64,000 nt of DNA from Paenibacillus oryzisoli. GTDB taxonomy: Bacteria > Bacillota > Bacilli > Paenibacillales > NBRC-103111. Both the position numbers and the translations under genes were made by a program. A model generated the notes under the pieces. That model searched no databases and had not been told where the DNA came from. It saw only the letters and a program-made list of their open reading frames with translations. The DNA lies in assembly GCF_001653565.1 (NCBI RefSeq), contig NZ_LYPB01000076.1:111628-175627 (forward strand). Direction: 5' to 3'. This document shows, piece by piece, positions 7,545 to 16,533 of the stretch (the first letter of the stretch is position 1; every line of letters starts with the position of its first letter).

Positions 7545-8590
7545 GTGTGATTTTGCCGCTGAAACAACGATCCTTAAAGGTGAAATGGGGAGTTATTCTT
7601 ACTCCAACCTTGGTCGTCATTGCACCGCTTTTAGCTTTTGCGATATTTCTGCTTGCTTCAGGTGTTAACCCCATCATGCTGTACGGTACAATGCTTCGTT
7701 CGACATTCGGCGATATGTATGGGTTTGGGGAAGTGGTAATCAAAGCCACGCCATTCATTCTAACAGCTCTCGCAGCAGCTCTGCCAGCGAAAGCAGGAAT
7801 GATCAATGTAGGAGGTGAGGGACAGTTAGCCATAGGCGCACTCACTGTTACCGCGGTTGGCGTGTACCTACTGCCTTCCGTTCCTGGGTGGATTGGCGTC
7901 CCTATCCTCGTCATCGTTGGCGCGCTAGGCGGTGCATGTTGGGCTGCGATTGCGGCTGTGGGCAAAGTAAAAGGTAAAATGAATGAAACGATTACAACGT
8001 TGCTGTTGAATTATGTGGCTTACTTCACGATTGGTTTCTTCGTGCATAGTCTCCTCAAGGACCCTGCCTCTTTCAATTGGCCATTCTCCAAAGAACTTGC
8101 AGGTCAACTTCGTTTATTGACGTTCTCAAGCTCCAGCCGCGTTCATTTTGGCATCGGTATCGCATTCATTCTAGCAGCTGTTGTATGGTTCCTCATTACC
8201 CATACCCGGTTAGGGTTCCGAATTCGTGTCGTCGGTGGTAATGTTCTGGCGGCAAGGCGTGCCGGGTTGCAAGATACGAGCATCCAATTCTGGGTTTTGA
8301 TCGCTGCAGGCGCTTTGGCCGGTATTGCAGGAATGATTGAAATAACTGGGATTGAAGGACGTCTTCGCCCGACCACGGGTGTGAATTACGGCTATCTAGG
8401 CTTCTTGGCCTCATGGATGGCTTGGAATCACCCGTTATGGCTGGTTGCCACTTCATTTATCATCGGAATGATTAGTGTTGCTGGCAATTCGCTTGAAATG
8501 AATAGTGGACTGCCAGCCTCCTCCGTGCAGATCCTTATGGCCTTTGTCCTATTCGCTATTCTGGCTGTAGGCAGGAGGAAGCAAGCATGA
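7541..8590 (+). CDS. BMP-type ABC importer permease 1 (YufP/NupP-like)
   Basis: This 349-aa integral membrane permease of the branched-chain amino acid/ribose permease fold has about eight to ten hydrophobic segments. The family motif 'AAALPAKAGMINVGGEGQLAIGA' region appears near residues 75-95. Members import purine or pyrimidine nucleosides or similar small ring compounds with a BMP lipoprotein. Gene spacing is operonic: it overlaps the ATPase stop and its own stop overlaps the next permease start, both by four bases, so the stoichiometry is translationally coupled. GGGGGA lies six bases before the ATG. Confidence 0.92.
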   Translation: MSVILPLKQRSLKVKWGVILTPTLVVIAPLLAFAIFLLASGVNPIMLYGTMLRSTFGDMYGFGEVVIKATPFILTALAAALPAKAGMINVGGEGQLAIGALTVTAVGVYLLPSVPGWIGVPILVIVGALGGACWAAIAAVGKVKGKMNETITTLLLNYVAYFTIGFFVHSLLKDPASFNWPFSKELAGQLRLLTFSSSSRVHFGIGIAFILAAVVWFLITHTRLGFRIRVVGGNVLAARRAGLQDTSIQFWVLIAAGALAGIAGMIEITGIEGRLRPTTGVNYGYLGFLASWMAWNHPLWLVATSFIIGMISVAGNSLEMNSGLPASSVQILMAFVLFAILAVGRRKQA

Positions 8591-9501
8591 ATGTAGTGGA
8601 TATTGGAACTGGAGCTATTCGAGCAGGAACATCTGTGCTTTATGCGAGCTTAGGCGAATTGATTGCGGAGCGAGCTGGTGTCGTGAACCTTGGAACGGAG
8701 GGGTCAATGTTAGGCGGTGCTTTGGGTGCTTTTGCAGTAACCGTATGGAGCGGGAATCCGTGGCTGGGAGCACTAGCAGGTGGACTCTTTGGAGCTGCTC
8801 TTGCCCTTATTCACGCCTTTCTGGTTATTTCCCGCAAAGCAAATGCGTTGGCTAGCGGTTTGACTGTCATGTTCTTCGCTATCGGTTTAACCTCCTTCTT
8901 GGGGAGGGGCTTCGTGAACAAACAAATCAATGGTTTCGAGCCTATTGCGATTCCGTTTCTATCCAAGATCCCGTTCGTAGGACCGCTCCTATTCCAGCAT
9001 GATGGGTTAACTTACATCTCGATAATCCTCGTACCTACACTTTGGTATCTCATTTTTAAAACTAGGATCGGTGTTATTCTTCGAGCCACTGGTGAGAGGG
9101 AGGAAGTCGTCTACACCTATGGTTTCTCACCAAAGTTAATCCGGTATTGTGCTGTGATGGCAGGGGGCTTTCTTGCAGGGATAGGAGGTGCGCAGCTGTC
9201 TACAGCCTACACGCATACCTGGGTTGAGAATATGACCCAAGGAAAGGGAATCGTAGCCGTTGCCCTTGTAATCTTCGCGGCATGGAGGCCAGCCAAAGCG
9301 CTGTTGGGAGCCTATTTATTTGGTGGAGCGCAAGCGTTGCAGCTCGTTATTCAACAACAGGGCTATGATATTTCTCCATTTTTGTTATTCATGACACCTT
9401 ATGTGATAACGTTGCTGGCGTTGTATTTGGTTGCCCGTAAGCAGCGAAGTCAGATGCCAGAAGGTTTGTCCAAAGTATTCACAGGTGCTGGGGGTGGTTG
9501 A
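8587..9501 (+). CDS. BMP-type ABC importer permease 2 (YufQ/NupQ-like)
   Basis: This 304-aa second permease subunit has the matching family motif 'GELIAERAGVVNLGTEGSML' (about residues 20-40) and multiple transmembrane helices. It should form a heterodimer with the product of 7541-8590, the arrangement found in YufP/YufQ and RnsCD-type importers. The start overlaps the previous gene by four bases and is preceded by AGGAGG. After its stop, 70 bases lead to the lipoprotein gene, with no terminator seen, so the operon continues. Confidence 0.92.
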   Translation: MNVVDIGTGAIRAGTSVLYASLGELIAERAGVVNLGTEGSMLGGALGAFAVTVWSGNPWLGALAGGLFGAALALIHAFLVISRKANALASGLTVMFFAIGLTSFLGRGFVNKQINGFEPIAIPFLSKIPFVGPLLFQHDGLTYISIILVPTLWYLIFKTRIGVILRATGEREEVVYTYGFSPKLIRYCAVMAGGFLAGIGGAQLSTAYTHTWVENMTQGKGIVAVALVIFAAWRPAKALLGAYLFGGAQALQLVIQQQGYDISPFLLFMTPYVITLLALYLVARKQRSQMPEGLSKVFTGAGGG

Positions 9502-9571
9502 GCAGCAAGAGTGGCGGGGGCAGGAACAAGTTCCAATAGATAAAAAAATAGAATAGTGGAGGTCTTTAACC

Positions 9572-10711
9572 ATGCGATTATTTGGAAAAAAGTGGGGAAT
9601 CATGGCTAGTTCACTTGTTGTATCATTGACCCTTGCGGCCTGTAGTTCAACTTCCTCTCCTGCTTCAACAGCAGTGAGCGGGGGAGCGGCAGGTACAGGC
9701 GGGAAGGCTGTTGGTTTTATCTTCGTTGGTGCGAAAGATGATTATGGATATAACCAAGCGGCCTATATTGGCAGCCAAGGTGTAGAGAAAGCTTTTCCGG
9801 ATTTAAAGGTGCTGCGCAGTGAAAATGTCCCCGAAACGGCAGAGGCCGAGCGCGTAATGGAAGAGATGATACGGAACGGAGCGAAAATTATTTTTCCAAC
9901 CTCGTATGGTCATTTAGATCCGGCTTTGAATGTAGCGAAGCGGCATCCAGACGTGCTGTTCTATCATCAGGGTGGTTTGAAAACAGCTGCTAACCTAGGA
10001 ACTTACTTTGGGACGATCTGGGAGCCTGTCTATTTAGCAGGGATTGCGGCTGGCAAAATGTCCAAAACCGGCAAGTTGGGCTATATCGTTTCGGTGCCGA
10101 TTCCTCAGGTATTGCTGAACGTTAACGCCTTTGAGCTCGGTGCGAAATCGGTTAATCCAAGTGCCACCACGACTGTCGTATTCACGGGTAGCTGGTGTGA
10201 TCCCGCACAGCAAGCGAATGCAGCGAACAGTATGATCGATCAAGGCATTGATGTGTTGTCGCAGCATCAGGATTGTACCAAAACGGTCATTGAAACCGCG
10301 GAAAGACGCGGTGCGCTCTCCGTCGGTTATCATGCAGAAGCCTCTGTTCTAGCACCCAAAGGTTGGATTACAGGCTCGATATGGAATTGGTCCGATCTCT
10401 ATGTGGATATGGTGAAAACAGGTATAGCAGGTACGTTTAAAGGGAGTAAATATGATGGGAAATATCGCGGACAACTCAAAGATAACGTCGTTCAGCTGAC
10501 CCCTTACGGAAGTGCGGTGCCTGAAGATGTGAAGAAGCTCGTGGACAAAGGCAAAGCGGATCTTGTTGCTGGCACGCTGAATCCATTCAGTGGACCTATT
10601 AAAGATCAGAAGGGCGTAGTCAAAATTGAAGCGGGTGCCAAGCTTGAACTTGATAAACTCGAAGCGACGGACTATTTCGTCGAAGGTGTTATTGGCAGTA
10701 TTCCTAAATAA
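9572..10711 (+). CDS. BMP-family substrate-binding lipoprotein of the importer
   Basis: This 379-aa surface lipoprotein has the lipobox LAAC, with the lipidated Cys at residue 24, followed by a Ser/Thr/Ala/Gly linker. The mature part has the BMP signature: 'VGFIFVGAKDDYGYNQAAY' at about residues 48-67, then 'IIFPTSYGH', 'YFGTIWEPVYLAGIAAG' and a C-terminal 'NPFSGPIKDQ'. BMP proteins bind nucleosides or related nitrogenous ligands and deliver them to YufOPQ-type channels. GGAGG lies eight to nine bases before the ATG. Being last of the four transport genes and next to two amidohydrolases, it sets the ligand that the hydrolases probably degrade. The ligand itself cannot be read from sequence. 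Confidence 0.93.
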   Translation: MRLFGKKWGIMASSLVVSLTLAACSSTSSPASTAVSGGAAGTGGKAVGFIFVGAKDDYGYNQAAYIGSQGVEKAFPDLKVLRSENVPETAEAERVMEEMIRNGAKIIFPTSYGHLDPALNVAKRHPDVLFYHQGGLKTAANLGTYFGTIWEPVYLAGIAAGKMSKTGKLGYIVSVPIPQVLLNVNAFELGAKSVNPSATTTVVFTGSWCDPAQQANAANSMIDQGIDVLSQHQDCTKTVIETAERRGALSVGYHAEASVLAPKGWITGSIWNWSDLYVDMVKTGIAGTFKGSKYDGKYRGQLKDNVVQLTPYGSAVPEDVKKLVDKGKADLVAGTLNPFSGPIKDQKGVVKIEAGAKLELDKLEATDYFVEGVIGSIPK

Positions 10712-10749
10712 ACAAATCTCTAGAAATTTATGACTAAGGAGTCGATCCC

Positions 10750-11433
10750 ATGAATATTGAAGCCGTACCGTACGCATGGCCCTATGATAATGAGCTGATT
10801 CCAGCCCAAATGGCCCTCCTTATCATTGATATGCAGATTGATTTCTGCGGGAAAGGCGGCTATGTGGATCGTATGGGGTACGATCTTTCTTTGACAGCTC
10901 GGACGATTGGACCGATCAAAAGGCTGCTAGCTGAAGTACGTGCTATACCTGGTTTCACAGTTATTCATACGAGAGAGGGTCATCGACCTGATCTCTCGGA
11001 TTTGCCGGCGAATAAGCGCTGGCGAAGCAAGCAAATTGGCGCGGAAATCGGCTCGTCGGGACCTGCAGGAAGAATCCTCATTCGGGGTGAACCTGGGTGG
11101 CAAATCATTGATGAGCTTGCTCCTATGGACGGCGAGGTGATCATTGATAAACCGGGCAAAGGGAGCTTCTATGCGACGGATTTGGATTTGATTCTGCGAA
11201 CCAAAGGTATAACGCACCTAATTTTAACGGGTATTACGACGGATGTGTGTGTACATACGACGATGCGGGATGCGAATGATCGAGGATACGAATGTTTGCT
11301 AGTCTCGGATTGCACAGGAGCAACAGACCCTGGGAACCATGAGGCGGCTTTGAAAATGATTACGATGCAAGGCGGCGTATTTGGCGCTGTTGCGCATTCG
11401 GAGCAGTTGATAGATGTTTTGAAGAGGCTGTAA
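10750..11433 (+). CDS. Isochorismatase-fold cysteine hydrolase 1 (RutB/biuret hydrolase-like)
   Basis: This 227-aa amidohydrolase of the isochorismatase-like family has a full catalytic triad: Asp27 in 'LIIDMQIDF', Lys134 in 'IIDKPGKGSF' and Cys167 in 'TTDVCVHTT'. Family members with Cys are amidases, such as ureidoacrylate, biuret, N-carbamoylsarcosine and nicotinamide hydrolases. The downstream 'TDLDLILRTKGI' and 'ANDRGYECL' resemble the RutB/biuret branch. Its place after a nucleoside-type importer under nitrogen control suggests release of ammonia from an imported ureido compound; this is inference. A close paralog of the same length lies at 11972-12652. Start ATG has an AAGGAG-type site. 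Confidence 0.88.
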   Translation: MNIEAVPYAWPYDNELIPAQMALLIIDMQIDFCGKGGYVDRMGYDLSLTARTIGPIKRLLAEVRAIPGFTVIHTREGHRPDLSDLPANKRWRSKQIGAEIGSSGPAGRILIRGEPGWQIIDELAPMDGEVIIDKPGKGSFYATDLDLILRTKGITHLILTGITTDVCVHTTMRDANDRGYECLLVSDCTGATDPGNHEAALKMITMQGGVFGAVAHSEQLIDVLKRL

Positions 11434-11523
11434 GTTGTGTAGATGAATAACGCTAACTGCTCATAGCTAGTTAAATAGAGAAAAAGATAAAAATAATGAT
11501 GCAACTACGAATGGAGGATATCA

Positions 11524-11979
11524 ATGTTATCACAAGAAACAACGGTTTTACGAGGTGAACCATTGCCATGGACACCGATTGCAGCGCACCCAGAGCTCTA
11601 TCATCGGGAAATTATGGATGCGGAGATGGCAGATGCTTTAGGCGTCAGAGTTAGCTCCATCTTATGGGAGCGGATTGGTGTAGGCGGTCAAGTGCTGCCT
11701 CACTACCATGATGTCGTGGAAGTGATCCATATCACAGTCGGGAAGGTGAAACTGCTGTGTAACGGAGAGTGGGTCAGCTATCAGGCGGGGGATACATTCC
11801 ATGTTCCAGCGCTAACCATTCATTCTGTAGCCAATGACGATACGCAACCAACGGAGCAAATCAGCATCTTCCTACCCGCAGATGCGAATGTGCCGAGCAA
11901 TAGCTTTTTTCAAACCTACTTGGTGGATGCCACGGTATATGGTCATCCAACAGTCGCCGAAGCGAAACCGAATGTCTGA
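11524..11979 (+). CDS. Single-domain cupin protein, 151 aa
   Basis: This small beta-barrel protein carries cupin motif 1 around residues 60-80 ('GGQVLPHYHDVVEVIHITVG', with His pair and Glu as metal ligands) and motif 2 around 90-105 ('YQAGDTFHVPALTIHSV', with the third His). Cupins may be metal enzymes or ligand sensors. In ureide catabolism a bicupin, ureidoglycine aminohydrolase, is known, but this chain is half that length. GGAGG precedes the ATG by six bases. Its end overlaps the start of the second hydrolase by eight bases, so it is coupled to that enzyme and may process or bind the same compound. Confidence 0.85.
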   Translation: MLSQETTVLRGEPLPWTPIAAHPELYHREIMDAEMADALGVRVSSILWERIGVGGQVLPHYHDVVEVIHITVGKVKLLCNGEWVSYQAGDTFHVPALTIHSVANDDTQPTEQISIFLPADANVPSNSFFQTYLVDATVYGHPTVAEAKPNV

Positions 11980-12652
11980 GAATGTGAATCTTCCAGCTAA
12001 ACCATTCTCCTTCCAATGCGACAAGCGCACGACTGCGCTTGTCGTTATTGACATGCAGAATGACTTTTGCTCACCGGGCGGGTTCGGTGAGCTGCTGGGC
12101 AATGATATTTCCCAGACACGGGCCATCATCCCGAAGCTGCAGCAGGTGCTGGCAGCTTGTCGCCAACATGGCGTGCTGGTCGTACACACCCGAGAGGGGC
12201 ATCAGCCCGACCTCTCGGATTGTCCGCCGACGAAGCTGCGGCGCAGCCAGCTTCAAGGAGCAGGCATCGGCGACACGGGGCCGATGGGACGTATCCTCGT
12301 GCGCGGCGAGCGCGGGCACGAGATTGTCAGTGAGCTCGCGCCCGCCGAGGGCGAGCTCGTCATTGACAAGTCCGGTAAAGGGGCCTTTTACCGGACGGAA
12401 CTTGATGCGCTGCTGCAGGCAAGGGGCATCGCATCGCTTGTGCTGACGGGCGTGACCACGCACGTCTGTGTACATACGACGCTTCGCGAAGCGAACGATC
12501 GCGGGTATGAGTGTCTCGTCCTGGAGGACGGGACAGCGGCTTTTGATCCCGCGGACCAAGAGGCCGCGATCCGTATGGTGCACCAGCAAGGCGGTATTTT
12601 CGGCTGGGTTGGTTGGGCTGATGATTGGATCGTGGCCCTTGAATCAAAGTAA
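11972..12652 (+). CDS. Isochorismatase-fold cysteine hydrolase 2, paralog of the 10750 gene
   Basis: This 226-aa protein aligns without gaps over most of its length with the product of 10750-11433. The triad is again complete: Asp27 ('VVIDMQNDF'), Lys133 ('VIDKSGKGAF') and Cys166 ('TTHVCVHTT'). I place the start at ATG 11972; longer in-frame extensions run backwards through the cupin gene in another frame and are not credible. Codon use is strikingly GC-rich from about 12040 to 12560 compared with its paralog and neighbours, so the two copies may have different histories. Two similar but distinct amidases suggest successive steps on one compound or two related substrates. Confidence 0.88.
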   Translation: MSENVNLPAKPFSFQCDKRTTALVVIDMQNDFCSPGGFGELLGNDISQTRAIIPKLQQVLAACRQHGVLVVHTREGHQPDLSDCPPTKLRRSQLQGAGIGDTGPMGRILVRGERGHEIVSELAPAEGELVIDKSGKGAFYRTELDALLQARGIASLVLTGVTTHVCVHTTLREANDRGYECLVLEDGTAAFDPADQEAAIRMVHQQGGIFGWVGWADDWIVALESK

Positions 12653-12667
12653 AGGAGGCGGATAAGG

Positions 12668-14344
12668 ATGAGTGCGCAGCAAGCGGGACATGGGTTGGTT
12701 TGCCGAGATTTGCTTAGTATGCCGCATCTGGCTGGCGCTAAAGTACTTGCGGGGCATCTTGGCTTACACACGGCGGTTATTCGTGTCAATGTCATGGAAG
12801 TTCCTGATGTGATTGACTGGGTCATGCCAGGCGAATTTCTGATCTCAACGGGGTATCCGTTTCGTGATGACCCGAGCGCTTTCGCAGATTTAATTCCTCA
12901 ACTTGTGGAGAAAGGTGTCGCAGCTTTAGGTATTAAAACTAAACGATTTCTAGATGTCATTCCACCACACGTTCTCGAAGTGGCCGAGCGATACCAATTT
13001 CCTATCATTGAATTGCCGCCAAGTACAGTTTTCTCGGAAGTCGTGCGTGAAGTCATGGAACGTGTTCTCGTGCATGAAGCTGCCCAGTTGGCGCTCTTGC
13101 AGCAGCGATTCCAGCGATTTTCAGAGCTCCTTTTGGAAGGAAAAGGATTAGAAGAATTGTTAGGACATGTGGAAGTGGAACTTGCGAACCCGATTTTGTT
13201 GCTTAGCTCCGTAGGTAAACTTCATGTATCTCTTTCAACTGCGCAGCTAATACAGGAAATGGGTTTGAATAAGCGATCGACGCTGGAACAGCTGCAGCAA
13301 ATTGGCAAGCAAGGTATGTATTCACTCATGATCGGAGAGCGAGAAGTAAAGATAACTGTAACGAAGATTAAAGAACAGTTAGGTGCAGAATCCTTCCTTT
13401 TGCTGCTGGAATGGAACCAGAAATTATCTCCGATTGACACCCTGACATTAGAACGGGTAGGGGTGCTGATTCATTTAGAGATGATGAATATTTACGCAAG
13501 GCGAGAAGTAGAAGCGAAATATATAGATCAGTTTCTACAAGACTGGCTCGTTGGCCGTATAGGTACGCGAAGGGATTTGGATATACGTGCGGAAGCATGC
13601 GGATGCCCAATTGATCATCAGGGCAATTTCCATGTTGTTCTCGTTCGATGGCTGTCGGCTGCTCCAAACGCGCTCCAACTCAAGCGAATCGTACAACAAT
13701 TGCGTCAGCAAGAATCGCTGCGGAGCCGTGATTTGCTATACTCGATCATCGATGATCGATTAGTTGTGCTATTAAACTCAGAGATAAGCCTACAGGATAA
13801 AGAGCTTAAACAGCGTTTAAGAGCAGCACTGCAAGAAGTGCACAGCACACATTCTCCTTTTGCGTTCTCTTTTTGCTTAGGGAAAATGGTAACATCCGCT
13901 GAGGAAGTGAATGAAAGTTATCTACAAGCTTCTAATGTGTATACGATTAGTCATATTTGCGGCATGGCGCAAGAGTGGATTAGTTACGATGATTTGGGGA
14001 TTTATAAAATCTTGTACCTGCTCCCGCAGGGGCGTGAGTTAACGAAGTTTCGAGAGGAGTGGATTGCTCCTCTAGAAACGTATGATTGGAAGCATCAAAG
14101 CTCGTTGATTCATACGCTCTTGACGTATTTTGAACAACATGAAAACGTCCGTAAAACGGCGCAAAAGTTATATACGCATCACAATACGGTTATTTATAGG
14201 TTAGAACGGGTGAAAGAACTGCTTGGTGTGGATTTGCAAGATGCAGACGATCGGTTACAATTGCAAATTGCCTTGAAGCTTTATGCCATGGACAATGACA
14301 TTTTGCTCAGTGATAGGGAAGGATTCAGTATCCAAAAGGTATAG
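12668..14344 (+). CDS. PucR-family transcriptional regulator, 558 aa
   Basis: The N-terminal PucR ligand-sensing domain (about residues 8-125, with 'MPGEFLISTGYPF') and a middle GGDEF-like/CdaR region are followed by a C-terminal helix-turn-helix of the PucR/CdaR type (about 480-545, with 'VRKTAQKLYTHHNTVIYRLE'). B. subtilis PucR activates purine and allantoin catabolism genes, so the location at the end of this operon suggests local sensing of the imported compound. AAAGGAGG precedes the ATG, and only 15 bases separate it from the hydrolase stop. The gene converges on the gerA-type operon with an 18-base gap and no clear terminator. Confidence 0.9.
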   Translation: MSAQQAGHGLVCRDLLSMPHLAGAKVLAGHLGLHTAVIRVNVMEVPDVIDWVMPGEFLISTGYPFRDDPSAFADLIPQLVEKGVAALGIKTKRFLDVIPPHVLEVAERYQFPIIELPPSTVFSEVVREVMERVLVHEAAQLALLQQRFQRFSELLLEGKGLEELLGHVEVELANPILLLSSVGKLHVSLSTAQLIQEMGLNKRSTLEQLQQIGKQGMYSLMIGEREVKITVTKIKEQLGAESFLLLLEWNQKLSPIDTLTLERVGVLIHLEMMNIYARREVEAKYIDQFLQDWLVGRIGTRRDLDIRAEACGCPIDHQGNFHVVLVRWLSAAPNALQLKRIVQQLRQQESLRSRDLLYSIIDDRLVVLLNSEISLQDKELKQRLRAALQEVHSTHSPFAFSFCLGKMVTSAEEVNESYLQASNVYTISHICGMAQEWISYDDLGIYKILYLLPQGRELTKFREEWIAPLETYDWKHQSSLIHTLLTYFEQHENVRKTAQKLYTHHNTVIYRLERVKELLGVDLQDADDRLQLQIALKLYAMDNDILLSDREGFSIQKV

Positions 14345-14362
14345 GTTAACTATTCGCTTCAA

Positions 14363-15451
14363 TTAATTATGTACCGTTTTCCTGCGAAACAGATAAAGAA
14401 TAAAAAGTAAGGGAATATATCCATAGATAAAATAAAATCCAATTTCAGCCACATGTTTTCCTAACCAGTTAATTCTAATGCGATCATGAACGGGTAGCGA
14501 GGCCGCATAGAGTGCTATCAATATGAATATGAGTGAGTAGGTTGGTTTGAGCGTGGTGACTCTTTTCATAATTCGGGTACAACTCCAAATGGAGAGACAA
14601 AGCGTTGGAATGATAATAAAGAGCCAAACACTAATGAAAATGAATTCAACTCTTGCAACTAGAGAGAACTCAATGACTTTTATCATCACCAAAGTTGGCC
14701 AATAGGTGTGCAATAATAGTCCTTGGCTATAATACATGAGCGTGACTATGGTTAATACGGCATATTTAAGCGTACTCATACCGACAGCGGTTTGCGCCCA
14801 CTTCAAGCTTTTGTCAGGAAATTTTAGAAAAGGGAAATAGATCAGTAACGTTTCGAATCCCATAAACATGATGCCTTGGTATTTAATTGAGGTGAATAAC
14901 TCTTTACTACTATGCTTGAAAATGGGCAATAGATTATTGATATGTCCGTATTTGATATTAAAATACATAAGTAGTGGTAATAACGATGAGAAAATAACAC
15001 CGAAAAAACAATAGCCAGCCAAAACTCGAAATCCACCAGAAACGATGTAATAGACGATGAATAGCAGGATAAGGGCCAAAATCCAAGTTCGAAGTGTTGG
15101 AAACATCCAAACCTGGAGGATTTCAATATAGCTGCGAAACAACGTAAGTGCCATAATGAAATAGTATCCGACCATCACGAGTGAAACCGCATTTCCTACG
15201 TATTTACCAAGTAAGATGCGGTGTAAATCTATGACATCTCTGGCTGGGTTCCCAAGCATCTTAAATATCATCCAGATGATGGCGTGCAAACTAATTCCCG
15301 TAACAAGAACGGATATCCAAGTATCGTTTCCGGCAGTTTCAAAAATGAAATGTTGAAAACTTAATACACCAACCCCCACTAGAGAACCATAGATGAGGAA
15401 AAATATAAAGAAACCGGAAATCATGTGATTTTCCTTCACTGCATTTTGCAC
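14363..15451 (-). CDS. GerA-type germinant receptor, B subunit (APC-fold permease)
   Basis: This 362-aa membrane protein with about ten hydrophobic helices matches the spore-germination GerAB/GerKB family in length. It carries an N-terminal segment typical of these amino-acid-permease-like subunits and an interior rich in aromatic residues. B subunits bind the germinant in the inner spore membrane. Its start overlaps the stop of the C-subunit gene by one base. It is last in a minus-strand operon ordered A-C-B, whereas the textbook order is A-B-C. Expression would be expected in the forespore (sigma-G), but I could not define a promoter. Confidence 0.92.
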   Translation of the reverse strand: MQNAVKENHMISGFFIFFLIYGSLVGVGVLSFQHFIFETAGNDTWISVLVTGISLHAIIWMIFKMLGNPARDVIDLHRILLGKYVGNAVSLVMVGYYFIMALTLFRSYIEILQVWMFPTLRTWILALILLFIVYYIVSGGFRVLAGYCFFGVIFSSLLPLLMYFNIKYGHINNLLPIFKHSSKELFTSIKYQGIMFMGFETLLIYFPFLKFPDKSLKWAQTAVGMSTLKYAVLTIVTLMYYSQGLLLHTYWPTLVMIKVIEFSLVARVEFIFISVWLFIIIPTLCLSIWSCTRIMKRVTTLKPTYSLIFILIALYAASLPVHDRIRINWLGKHVAEIGFYFIYGYIPLLFILYLFRRKTVHN

Positions 15452-16509
15452 TAATGTCCCACCCCTAGAAATTGGATGTTGATCTCGGTTTGTATTTTAA
15501 ATTTCAATCTTGGGTACATGTGATCATAAAAATCGTTCTCATTCCAATTCCTCTGATGACTTTCTGTAAGATGTCCGAATCCAATCGGATCTACCCGATT
15601 TTTTTGAAAGTTCTCTAGTAGGAGTTTCAGTTCGCTTGTTAAGTGTTTCTCGAATTGCTTTTTCAAATCATGCATATCGTTATTGTTCTCGAATACGTTT
15701 AAAGCTGTTGGATAATCTCGAAGTTCAATATTGAGTTTAACCGAGATCATGGCCGTGTCACTTTGCACACTCACTTTTCGTTGCGAGTTTATTATTTTAA
15801 AAGAAATTCGTTTGTTTTGATCATCGATGAAGTTGTATGTGCTTGTCATAGCGTTGGTTTTATCATCTTTAAGCAGCTTAATTAGTAATCCTTCTTTACT
15901 TGATATCTTAAGTTTTAATTTATCTTGATGAAATACACCTACACCATCCATTTGTAGAATGCCTTTGGGGCTAATAAATAGGATAGGCAAATAAACATCT
16001 TGACCATCTCCAAAGTACTGATCTAGAAATAAATGAGCATTGGTAATAGGGGTGTTTCCACTCAACATGTTTTGTTTTATGAGATCGGATAGATAACTAG
16101 GTGGATATTTTAAAGTTTCAGATAAAACTTCGCTTGCGTGATCATTCGTAAGAACGATGACAGCGTTATTACTCATAAGGGGATCTCGAATGACGGTACT
16201 TGCCAGATTTGAAATGCCATTTATTGCCATGTCGTCACTCATCACGATTGTCCGTAATTGACCGATGGCAATCGGATAATCCGATTGGGCAGTAAATAGG
16301 GTTAGCACTTCATTAAATGATTTTGCTTCTCCATTGAGCAGCGATAGACCGACTTTATTGTTATAAGCGTAGTACGTACCACTCACCTTAAACGTATCCT
16401 CTTGCAAGTCAAAGCCGATACTCTGAATGAGTTTAATCCGATCGACAATTTGAACTTTTGCACACCCAGATAGGACGAAACATAAGAAGAGAATGAGATA
16501 TTTATACAT
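15451..16509 (-). CDS. GerA-type germinant receptor, C subunit (lipoprotein)
   Basis: This 352-aa lipoprotein has the lipobox LSGC, with Cys at residue 16. The body has the GerAC pattern: 'KLIQSIGFDL' near the N-terminus, a repeated 'YPIAIGQLRTIVMSDD' region, and the C-terminal domain ending in 'MYPRLKFKIQTEINIQFLG'. C subunits complete the receptor on the outer face of the inner spore membrane. The gene lies 24 bases after the A subunit gene and overlaps the B subunit gene by one base, so all three are cotranscribed. Confidence 0.93.
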   Translation of the reverse strand: MYKYLILFLCFVLSGCAKVQIVDRIKLIQSIGFDLQEDTFKVSGTYYAYNNKVGLSLLNGEAKSFNEVLTLFTAQSDYPIAIGQLRTIVMSDDMAINGISNLASTVIRDPLMSNNAVIVLTNDHASEVLSETLKYPPSYLSDLIKQNMLSGNTPITNAHLFLDQYFGDGQDVYLPILFISPKGILQMDGVGVFHQDKLKLKISSKEGLLIKLLKDDKTNAMTSTYNFIDDQNKRISFKIINSQRKVSVQSDTAMISVKLNIELRDYPTALNVFENNNDMHDLKKQFEKHLTSELKLLLENFQKNRVDPIGFGHLTESHQRNWNENDFYDHMYPRLKFKIQTEINIQFLGVGH

Positions 16510-16533
16510 GTATGCTAGTTCCTAACTTCTGAT

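Noticed and set aside
11834..11971. N-terminal extension of the second hydrolase through the cupin gene
   Set aside because: It is the cupin coding sequence in another frame; ATG 11972 aligns with the start of the paralog at 10750.
12071..12589. Antisense frame of 172 codons opposite hydrolase 2
   Set aside because: High-GC shadow without ribosome site or protein-like composition.
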